64,000 nt of DNA from the NCBI GenBank assembly GCA_050331715.1, contig JBHJGO010000051.1:38318-102317 (forward strand). The letters run 5' to 3'. The notes under the pieces are model-generated. The model had not been told where the DNA came from, ran no database searches, and saw nothing but the letters and a program-made list of their open reading frames with translations. Below are positions 50,609-57,898 of this stretch, piece after piece. Within the stretch, counting starts at the first letter, position 1. The number at the start of each line of letters is the position of its first letter. The DNA is from JBHJGO01 sp050331715 (GTDB lineage Bacteria; Cyanobacteriota; Cyanobacteriia; Cyanobacteriales; Microcoleaceae). The position numbers and the translations under genes were made by a program.

Positions 50609-52729
50609 CTACTTTCTCCCTTCAAGGGGCAGTTTTGGAGAGGGAGGAGGGGTGACTAGGCGCTCAAGAATCACCTTGCGGCTCTCACGTTGACTCTGCA
50701 TTTCAACGGCGATCGCCTCAATCTGAACTTCCAGACTGCCGTAGGCTATCTCCAAATCAGTCACCGTTTCGATTTGATCTAGACCATTGGGGGAGAACTC
50801 AGTGAGCCAGCGCGGCCCATCCACAATCTGACGAGATTGACGATCATAGACCCAGATTTTTACATAGATCCTGGGCAGACCTTCTGCGAGTCTGACTCGC
50901 ACTGGAACTGACCGACCCGCCATTAATTGTTCAGCCATCACTTCCAGAATGGGCGCAGGAACCATTACATCTTCAGAGAAAGCAGGCGAATCCATCCCCC
51001 CTGCAACATTCAAAGTCGCATCATTTCTTACAGGAACAGGTTGTGATGAAACTGATGGTCTTGCAGGTGCTGGAGCAGTTGACCCTTGAGACACACTGGG
51101 TGAGTGAGGCTTTATCACAGGAGCAAGAGGGTCTAAATCAACGACCACTTCCTGCGCTTCCAAGTCTCTGACACCGCCAACTTCCATCGACTGCGCGGCT
51201 GTATCCTGCTCAGCCATTTCCGACAGACTAGCAGGTTGCTGACCTAGCGCTTCAGGTAAAGAAGTGGCTTGAGGATCTAGCTGAACAAATGGTGTATTGG
51301 GCAGTGGGGCTGGCATTGAACGTTTCATCCATTGCGATAAATCCTGATCCTTTGCCAGGGCATTCAAGCGACCCCAGAACCGATTTTCGGTTTGCAGTTC
51401 TTTAAAGGCTTCCTGCTCCGGAGAGAGGGGAACAGGGGCTTCCGGAGCAAATTCGGACACTATTGAAGAATCAACTACTGGAGAATCCACTGCACCCACG
51501 CTTTCCTCGTAAGCAGGTTCGGCGGCGGTTCCTTCTGAAAACGATGAACTTGTTGGTGGAGGGACAGGAGGCTTGTCAAACTGGGCCGCTGGATGAAGGG
51601 ACGGTAGAGATAGGGAACCCGTTTCAGGTCTAAACCGGATTCGAGGCAAAGGGGGTGGTTCAGGAGCGTCGGATTCTAGCGGTAGCAGAATTCTATCCAC
51701 TGGATCAACTTCCTCAGCCAAATCTTCGGCCATCACTTCCTGAGAGGTATCTGCTTCCGAAGCGACAGCTTGCAATAGGTGTTCAACCTGAGTGCTGACA
51801 GTGAAAGAACAGGTTGTGATTGTTTGCGATCGCTCCATCAAATGAATCTCACCCCAAATCGAACGGGTGCGGCACTCAAAGGGAATATAAACGACACAGA
51901 AAAATGGAAAAGGCAGAGATGAAATCGGAGGTAAATTCTGCTGTGTTTCGATTAGAACTTCTGAATTCTGGGGATCTCGCAACAAAACCTGCAAATTTAG
52001 CCCGTCTGCCGCTAATTTGTCTAAGGGCGATTCAATTCCCGTTTTTGGATTAGCCGGCTGGAGCTGACCTGAAATCAAAAACGCCTGACCCAACTTAGCA
52101 ATGTAGGAGTTTTGATTGAGAGCAAGCTGTAGTAAGGATTCAATGTTCGCTCCGTTGTGAGAGGCATTAACTGAACTGAGGGATTCTGAACCCAGCGATT
52201 CTGGAGATTCTACAACTGGAATTTCATGGCTAATCGGACTCACCTGAACATCAGTGGAAATGTTCAAGTCAGAGCTGCGAAGGTTCTGGGACAGTTCAGG
52301 ACGATTCTGTTCAGCAATCTGTGCAATGTCTGCTGCAGTAAATTGAGGGGACTCCAAAGGCTCTGAATCGTTGGGCAAAACCTGTAGCTGAACATTGTGG
52401 GGTTGTAGCGGCTCTAACTCCAGCTCTGATAACCCTGCTGGCAGTTGAGGAGAGCAGGAAATTTCCCAGCTTCCAGGAGTCAAACGGCTGAAGGAACAAA
52501 TACTTGCCAGCCCATCGGTATCGGTGGTGACTGTTCGGGTCTGAACCCGGCGCACAGGTGGAATCTCATCCAGTGCATGATGCGTAATCCGAACATCCAA
52601 TGTATGGTTGGCTAGCTCAGAACGAGAAATAATGCGATAGCGGCCCTCTAAAATCTCAACGTCGGGTGATTCTAAGGGTAACCAAGTTGTGTCTCCTTCA
52701 CGCTGAAGTAGAAATTCCCACTTCTTCAT
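50609..52729 (-). CDS. large unknown protein with long disordered middle
   Basis: A 706-residue protein without recognised domain names. The first 110 residues (MKKWEFLLQREGDTTWLPLE and onward) and residues about 590-690 (RSVPVRVRLAEGLPRIYVKI) look like beta-rich folded domains. The middle is Pro/Ser/Glu-rich (PEPPPLPRIRF, PPVPPPTSSSF, TAPAPARPSV) and probably disordered. No signal peptide or membrane helix is seen. It lies 96 bp downstream of apcC on the same strand, but no reason exists to think it is part of the antenna. I do not know its function. Confidence 0.65.
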   Translation of the reverse strand: MKKWEFLLQREGDTTWLPLESPDVEILEGRYRIISRSELANHTLDVRITHHALDEIPPVRRVQTRTVTTDTDGLASICSFSRLTPGSWEISCSPQLPAGLSELELEPLQPHNVQLQVLPNDSEPLESPQFTAADIAQIAEQNRPELSQNLRSSDLNISTDVQVSPISHEIPVVESPESLGSESLSSVNASHNGANIESLLQLALNQNSYIAKLGQAFLISGQLQPANPKTGIESPLDKLAADGLNLQVLLRDPQNSEVLIETQQNLPPISSLPFPFFCVVYIPFECRTRSIWGEIHLMERSQTITTCSFTVSTQVEHLLQAVASEADTSQEVMAEDLAEEVDPVDRILLPLESDAPEPPPLPRIRFRPETGSLSLPSLHPAAQFDKPPVPPPTSSSFSEGTAAEPAYEESVGAVDSPVVDSSIVSEFAPEAPVPLSPEQEAFKELQTENRFWGRLNALAKDQDLSQWMKRSMPAPLPNTPFVQLDPQATSLPEALGQQPASLSEMAEQDTAAQSMEVGGVRDLEAQEVVVDLDPLAPVIKPHSPSVSQGSTAPAPARPSVSSQPVPVRNDATLNVAGGMDSPAFSEDVMVPAPILEVMAEQLMAGRSVPVRVRLAEGLPRIYVKIWVYDRQSRQIVDGPRWLTEFSPNGLDQIETVTDLEIAYGSLEVQIEAIAVEMQSQRESRKVILERLVTPPPSPKLPLEGRK

Positions 52730-52825
52730 TTATTTCTCCACCAGAGTCCCAGATTACCCCTCCATAATAGCGAACAACCGCAATACGGAAGGGATTTCTT
52801 TGCTCTCCTTTGAAGGTTATCCCAA

Positions 52826-53029
52826 TTAGGCTAAACCTGTGTTTGCTCCAGGTCTTCCAGTTGCTAGTTCAACCTTGATAATTTTGCCGCCCATTTTCAT
52901 AATTCGCTGCTGCTCACGGAACCAGCTATCGTAAGGAACCAACTTCGTGAAATAGGTATTTTGCAGCTCTCGTTGAGTTCTAATTCGAGTCTGACTTGGA
53001 ACGCAGGCCGTAACCTTAAACATTCTCAT
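52826..53029 (-). CDS. apcC: allophycocyanin core linker (LC 7.8)
   Basis: A 67-residue phycobilisome core linker polypeptide that caps the allophycocyanin trimer and tunes its absorption. The start MRMFKVTACVPSQTRIRTQR, KLVPYDSWFREQQRIMKMGG and the end ATGRPGANTGLA match known ApcC over the full length. Third gene of the apcA-apcB-apcC operon. It is separated from apcB by 264 bp that hold a large stem-loop (53097-53200), which can lower its expression relative to apcAB. Confidence 0.96.
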   Translation of the reverse strand: MRMFKVTACVPSQTRIRTQRELQNTYFTKLVPYDSWFREQQRIMKMGGKIIKVELATGRPGANTGLA

Positions 53030-53096
53030 GATAAATTCTCCTGAGCTTAAAAGTTGTAATCCAATGTCGATGTTTAAACAATCGAATTTAAACGAT

Positions 53097-53200
53097 TTAA
53101 GGCCGGGAGTTTGGAATCACCACTAGCGCGCTAAAACTTATCCATTGACTTGAGTAAGCCTTCGACGGTCTAGCAATCATTCCAGACTTCCTGGCCTTAA
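53097..53200 (-). promoter_or_regulatory. large stem-loop between apcB and apcC
   Basis: Left arm TTAAGGCCGGGAGTTTGGAA (53097-53116) and right arm 53179-53200 are complementary over about 21-22 bases with a few mismatches, enclosing about 61 bases. On the coding strand the structure is followed by an A/T-rich stretch. In other cyanobacteria apcC is less abundant than apcAB in mRNA because of termination or processing in this interval, so a partial terminator or RNase site is likely here. Confidence 0.7.
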
Positions 53201-53293
53201 TTTGTTAGCGGACTTGAATTGACTGAAATTCAGTCACTCACGTCGGCAACTTAGGGTCTATCGATTCACGTCAGTAGACTGGGTGAGAACGAT

Positions 53294-53779
53294 CTAGCTC
53301 AAGCCAGAGCAGATGAAGTCAAAGTAGATGCCCATTTCACGGCCAGCATCCGCTCCAACCAAACCAGCAGTTACTTCCTTCATCGCTTGAATTGCCTTAA
53401 CAGTTTCTCCGATGGGTACACCCAGAGAGTTGTAAGTTTCCTTCAAACCGTTCAGTACACGCTCATCCAGGATGGAAGGATCGCCTGCTAGCATCGCGTA
53501 GGTGGAATAGCGCAAGTAGTAATCCAGGTCACGGATGCAAGCAGCATAGCGACGAGTGGTGTACATGTTTCCGCCGGGACGGGTTGTATCAGAGTAAAGC
53601 AGAGACTTTGCAACTGCTTCCTTAACGATATTTGCTGCGTTGGCACTGATTGTAGTTGCAGCTCGTACGCGTAGCTCACCTGTTGCAAAGTAAGCCTTCA
53701 ACTTTTCCAGGTCACCGGACTCAAGGTACTTACCCTGAACATCAGAGGAATTGATTACTGCGGTAATTGCGTCTTGCAT
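53294..53779 (-). CDS. apcB: allophycocyanin beta subunit
   Basis: A 161-residue phycobiliprotein of the phycobilisome core. MQDAITAVINSSDVQGKYL opens it, GNMYTTRRYAACIRDLDYYL holds the bilin-binding Cys near residue 81 and the Asn methylated in the family, and ETYNSLGVPIGETVKAIQAM and DFICSGLS close it. It binds one phycocyanobilin. Second gene of apcA-apcB-apcC, 87 bp downstream of apcA. Confidence 0.97.
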   Translation of the reverse strand: MQDAITAVINSSDVQGKYLESGDLEKLKAYFATGELRVRAATTISANAANIVKEAVAKSLLYSDTTRPGGNMYTTRRYAACIRDLDYYLRYSTYAMLAGDPSILDERVLNGLKETYNSLGVPIGETVKAIQAMKEVTAGLVGADAGREMGIYFDFICSGLS

Positions 53780-53866
53780 GGTGATTTTTATCTCCTTATC
53801 AGACTGTCACTAAGTAGAAATTTAATTGACTCATTGCAACCCTAAAAGCAGGGATGACAAGCAGAC

Positions 53867-54352
53867 CTATGACATTGCACCAATGACATAGTCGAAGTAG
53901 GAAGCGGCCTCAGCTGCATCTTCACCAGGAAGTAGAGCAGTCGCAGCACTCTTCATGGCACGAACGCCTTCAGCAACCGCGTCAATAGGTGTTCCAAGAG
54001 ACTTGTACATCTCACGCACACCAACGATTCCAATCTCTTCAATTGGAGTGATATCACCCGCAACAATTCCGTTAGTGATCAGACGTAGGTAGTAGTCCAG
54101 GTCACGAAGACAAGTTGCAGTCATTTCTTCACCGTAGGCATTTCCACCAGGGGAAACAACATCGGGTCGCTTCTGGAACAACTGATTTCCAGCTTCCTTG
54201 ATGATGCGCTCACGAGCAGCAGTCATGGTTTCGGCAATGCGAACACGACGCTCACCACTGATAACGAAAGTTTTGATTCGGTCTAGCTCACCGGGGCTGA
54301 GGTAACGAGCCTCAGCGTCAGCATTCACGATGGATTTTGTGACGATACTCAT
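53867..54352 (-). CDS. apcA: allophycocyanin alpha subunit
   Basis: A 161-residue phycobiliprotein of the phycobilisome core. MSIVTKSIVNADAEARYLSP opens it, GEEMTATCLRDLDYYLRLIT holds the bilin-binding Cys near residue 81, and SYFDYVIGAMS ends it. It pairs with ApcB to form the core hexamer that passes energy from the rods to ApcE and the reaction centres. It is the first gene of the operon, with a 464-bp upstream space. The large core linker gene apcE, which lies upstream of apcA in many cyanobacteria, is not here. Confidence 0.97.
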   Translation of the reverse strand: MSIVTKSIVNADAEARYLSPGELDRIKTFVISGERRVRIAETMTAARERIIKEAGNQLFQKRPDVVSPGGNAYGEEMTATCLRDLDYYLRLITNGIVAGDITPIEEIGIVGVREMYKSLGTPIDAVAEGVRAMKSAATALLPGEDAAEAASYFDYVIGAMS

Positions 54353-54816
54353 TTTCTACCAAAGAGTTTAGCTAACGTGTTCATAATCAATTCTCAATTT
54401 TCAAGCGGCTAAGCTCCCCATCAGTTCAGAACAGCAAGCTCTGTATAACTAACCTGAGAAACTAGCACAGTAAACTGAGAATCTCCATTAATCCTCGCAC
54501 AAAGCGAGAACTAGCGGATAAAATTTGAGAACTCTCTGAATTCTACCACTGAACTAGGCGACTCACCATGGCCAATGCCCTAGTTTGAGTGCAGTGTAGG
54601 TCATGGATTGATCCAGGAGCCAACCAGACAGATGGCCAAGAGCTTCCTGGCACAGTAACTGCCTATCGCATGTATTTTCAGGCATTAAGCACTAATTATT
54701 AATCTACTCGTAATACTTTTTAACATAGCGAACTTCGACCCTACTGAAACCCGGATTCTAGTTTAGGATGGTTTTTGCAAACTTGACCCAATTGCATACT
54801 CAACCGAATAATCACT
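54353..54816. other. 464-bp divergent intergenic region of apcA and the PSI factor gene
   Basis: No gene is visible. It must hold the light-driven apcA promoter with a long leader on the minus strand and the promoter of the + strand gene. I see no perfect palindrome. A/T-rich blocks near 54690-54735 (TTATTAATCTACTCGTAAT) are the most promoter-like for the + strand gene. Confidence 0.5.
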
Positions 54817-55491
54817 ATGCGGCTTCAATTTAGACTTCAAGACCTAGCCTCTGACTGGCGACGGCTGACTCAAGTCGTAATCTGTACAGTTTTGTGCTGG
54901 ATTCTCATCGGGACACCAGGTGCATTTGCGAGCCTCAACGATGACGGTTTTGATGGCAATATTTTTGCCCTCTACGGCGGGAATGGCTCCCTGGTTCCCC
55001 CAAAGATGACTCTGGCAGACTCTCTTAAGCAATCTAAGCCCGCCCTGTTAGTCTTTTTCCTAGACGATAGCCGCGACTGCAAACAATATTCGACAACGGT
55101 TTCTCAACTACAGCAATTTTATGGTCGAGCCGCTGATTTTATTCCAGTGATTGCCGATACCCTGGATTCAAATGATGCTGCGAATCCCCAACAACCTGCT
55201 TACTATTATCGAGGATTTGTTCCTCAAACTGTGCTGATTGACCCATCAGGTGATGTGGTGCTGGATGAGATTGGTCAGGTTTCCTTTGAAACGGTAGATG
55301 ATCGATTTCGAGAAGTATTTGGTTTGCTCCCCCGGTCTGAATCAGTCGAATTGAAACGCAAGCCAGTCAACGAAATTAATGTAGAGCTAGTTCCTGAAAA
55401 CAAAAAATTTTCAACGACGGAGGGGTTTGGGGGCAAAGTCCCCAAGAAGGGGCATCGCCCCCTTCACCCCCTTTTCACAAATCATTTGTGA
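54817..55491 (+). CDS. thylakoid membrane photosystem I accumulation factor (thioredoxin-like)
   Basis: A 224-residue protein. One N-terminal hydrophobic helix (about residues 18-36, VVICTVLCWILIGTPGAF) anchors or exports it. A thioredoxin-like domain follows: PALLVFFLDDSRDCKQYSTT, with a single Cys where thioredoxins have CxxC, and VPQTVLIDPSGDVVLDEIGQ. The family is conserved in cyanobacteria and is named for its role in PSI accumulation. The native protein should end after about residue 194. The last 25-30 residues (GFGGKVPKKGHRPLHPLF and so on) are encoded by a piece of the dispersed mobile repeat. Confidence 0.8.
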   Translation: MRLQFRLQDLASDWRRLTQVVICTVLCWILIGTPGAFASLNDDGFDGNIFALYGGNGSLVPPKMTLADSLKQSKPALLVFFLDDSRDCKQYSTTVSQLQQFYGRAADFIPVIADTLDSNDAANPQQPAYYYRGFVPQTVLIDPSGDVVLDEIGQVSFETVDDRFREVFGLLPRSESVELKRKPVNEINVELVPENKKFSTTEGFGGKVPKKGHRPLHPLFTNHL

Positions 55492-55499
55492 CTGCTATA
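55421..55499. repeat. second copy of the dispersed MITE-like element (right end), fused to a coding region
   Basis: 79 bp match the element at 6655-6767 from its G-rich interior to the right terminal repeat ending GTGACTGCTATA. The left terminal repeat is missing. The segment contributes the last codons and the TGA of the PSI accumulation factor gene, in the same frame that is used in the copy at 6655-6767 (both end FTNHL). Confidence 0.75.
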
Positions 55500-55701
55500 A
55501 CTAGTGGCCAATTAACAATGGCCAACTACCAAAAATTGATTAATCAATAATCCAGAACCCATTTTGACGCCAGAATTGTTCCTTCAACGCTACCTGTAAG
55601 TCTTCATTTATTTGACCAATTTGCATAATTAAATTTCCCCCTTTGGCACAAGTTTCTACAAATTAATCGGGGGGAGTTCTTGAAATTATGCACAGAATCA
55701 A

Positions 55702-57897
55702 TCAGTCAATCGAACGAATCGGAATAAATCCAGCTTCTTGAATTAGCTTTTGTCCCTCATTCGTTAAAAGCAAACTAACATAGGCTTCCCCCACTTTGCC
55801 ATCCATCGAATCATCTTCCTTAACGATGACAAAAATACGGCGGGTCAGCGGATAGGATCGGTCTTGAAATGCATCGATATTGAGCTGATTGCGTTGAGCG
55901 GGACATTCAGTCGGCAGTACTAAAGGTTCCTGGTATGGAGTGACTATAGGACTAGCAGCATTTGCTTGCAACGGCAAGGGTTTAATCAGGCATTGACCCA
56001 CAACTTCTGAAGCAGTCGCAAAGTAAATCCCTCCTTCATCTCTACTCAATCTTTGGATCGCAATTGTTGTCGTTGACACTATTTCTACGTTATCGCTGAA
56101 TTCTTCATTCCCTAAAACACTCTCCTTAAAAAATCCAGTTGTTCCACTCTCATCAGGTCGAGAATAAGGAGTGATTTCTAAATCGGAACCCCCGACTTGA
56201 TTCCAGTTTTTAATTTCACCGGTGTAAATCTGGTTAATTTGATCAATTGTGAGACTTTTAACATTAAGCTCAGGATGGACAACTATGGCGATCGCATCAA
56301 CTGCCGCAGGTTTAGCCTTTAAATCAAATCCTCTAGATCTTGCGATTTGAATCTCTTCTGGAAACAGATCCCGTGAAGACTCAGCAAAATCAATTTGATT
56401 ATCAATTAACATTTCAATCCCACTGGTAGAGCCGGGAGCTTTCATAATCGGTTGAATATAGGTCAGATCAAAATCAGGATGAATTTCCTCAATGACTGGA
56501 TTAACAGTTCCTCGGATGGGAGCCCAGGTCGTACTACCACCGTGATAGATTTTGCGATCTGGAACATTAATGTAGGCCAGACACTCATTAGAGTTTCTAC
56601 CTCTAGGAATGGTTTGAGTTGCTTGTTTGGGGCAAGTTTCTGAAAGATTTTGGCGGGTTACAGTATCGGTTTTGTCTATCCATCGGTGCACTCCCCAACC
56701 CAATAAACTAGCCCCTACAAGGCCCGCAATGAAGAGTAATGTCCTCTTTTGCGTTGAAGAAAATCTATCCCTAGACTGGATCGGGGGTAGAGGAAGAGGG
56801 GCATCAATCAGTTGATCCCAGGTAAACGGTTTTTTCAGTGCTGATTCACGAATGCACAAGGCCGGAAGCCAGCTTACACTGGGATATCTATTCTCCAGTG
56901 CTTCCAACGCTGTTCTGGCCCGGTTCATGGCAGTAAATAGGGATTGATCTTGAGAAAACTGCTTAAAAAATTGCTGCAAAAAATCGACAGCAACATCGTC
57001 AGGAACCGGTTCCCTCATGACAATGCATCGGGGTAGATTCAGCTTAGCGAGTTGCTTGGCCAAACCCAAACCATCACAGGAGTTAAATACTGCCAGTTGA
57101 AGACCTTGATCAATGGCAACCTTGAAGATTCTTTTAAATTCATCAATCGGTAGCTCATCCTCATCATTAATGCCAATGTAGCCAATCGATCCATCTTGAT
57201 TGCTACGACTATGGCCTGAAAATACGAAGATGTGGTGTCCCGCTTCATCCATCAGGGCATCCCGTAGTTCCTGCCGATTGGGTTTAGGGAGGTATTTAAC
57301 CCTTGCCCCCCGCTGCTTCAAACCCTGAACAATTGCAACTTCCAAGTTGGTCTGCAACCCATTTTCTGAGCCTTCCACTGCATTGGCTCCCTCCACCATC
57401 AAGATTTTGACATCGGTATCAGGAGTAATGGGTCGAATTTTTTCTAAACCTTTTCCATGGACTCGAATTGCTACTTCCGCCCGAGGAAAGTCAGAACCAA
57501 TTCGGCTCCATTCCTGCAGCGGATAGCGACAAATCTCAAAGTCGTCATCATCGATTAACAAACGGATTTCTTTTCCAGAGTCTTGCGATCTTCTCAGTAA
57601 CAAAATCAATTCTTCCCGCACGTTCTGCCTCTGAAGATCCGAAGTATTCAACCATTGATTTATTTCTTCCCTTACAGACCTGGCAGATTGCTTTAAGTCG
57701 GATGAACTGGCTGCTTTCTTGGGTTTCAAGCGACTAATATTCTCGCAGGCTGATTCTCGCCAGGTACGAAAGGAACTTTTTAAGTCAATCGGATCGGGAA
57801 GTCGCCCCTGAACCATTGCCTCATCATTCAAGGAAGTAAGCTTAACAGTATAGCTTTGTTCAATATTTTTGTTTAATTCAAGTTTGACAATTGCCAT
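55702..57897 (-). CDS. CHAT protease - transmembrane helix - PstS-like solute-binding protein
   Basis: A 731-residue protein in three parts. The N-terminal cytoplasmic region (about 1-370) is a CHAT domain of the caspase-like clan: catalytic His in IFVFSGHSRSNQ near residue 228 and catalytic Cys in LAVFNSCDGLGLA near 272. One helix (about 385-405, LLFIAGLVGASLLGWGVHRW) follows. The C-terminal part (about 440-731) is a PstS-type phosphate-binding fold: YHGGSTTWAPIRG, QINQIYTGEIKNWNQVGG, and SRPDESGTTGFFKESVLG, the known phosphate-site motif. The start ATG 57897 lies 1 bp after the upstream stop. The design implies an external anion ligand gating a cytosolic protease. That is inference. Confidence 0.88.
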   Translation of the reverse strand: MAIVKLELNKNIEQSYTVKLTSLNDEAMVQGRLPDPIDLKSSFRTWRESACENISRLKPKKAASSSDLKQSARSVREEINQWLNTSDLQRQNVREELILLLRRSQDSGKEIRLLIDDDDFEICRYPLQEWSRIGSDFPRAEVAIRVHGKGLEKIRPITPDTDVKILMVEGANAVEGSENGLQTNLEVAIVQGLKQRGARVKYLPKPNRQELRDALMDEAGHHIFVFSGHSRSNQDGSIGYIGINDEDELPIDEFKRIFKVAIDQGLQLAVFNSCDGLGLAKQLAKLNLPRCIVMREPVPDDVAVDFLQQFFKQFSQDQSLFTAMNRARTALEALENRYPSVSWLPALCIRESALKKPFTWDQLIDAPLPLPPIQSRDRFSSTQKRTLLFIAGLVGASLLGWGVHRWIDKTDTVTRQNLSETCPKQATQTIPRGRNSNECLAYINVPDRKIYHGGSTTWAPIRGTVNPVIEEIHPDFDLTYIQPIMKAPGSTSGIEMLIDNQIDFAESSRDLFPEEIQIARSRGFDLKAKPAAVDAIAIVVHPELNVKSLTIDQINQIYTGEIKNWNQVGGSDLEITPYSRPDESGTTGFFKESVLGNEEFSDNVEIVSTTTIAIQRLSRDEGGIYFATASEVVGQCLIKPLPLQANAASPIVTPYQEPLVLPTECPAQRNQLNIDAFQDRSYPLTRRIFVIVKEDDSMDGKVGEAYVSLLLTNEGQKLIQEAGFIPIRSID

Positions 57898-57898
57898 T

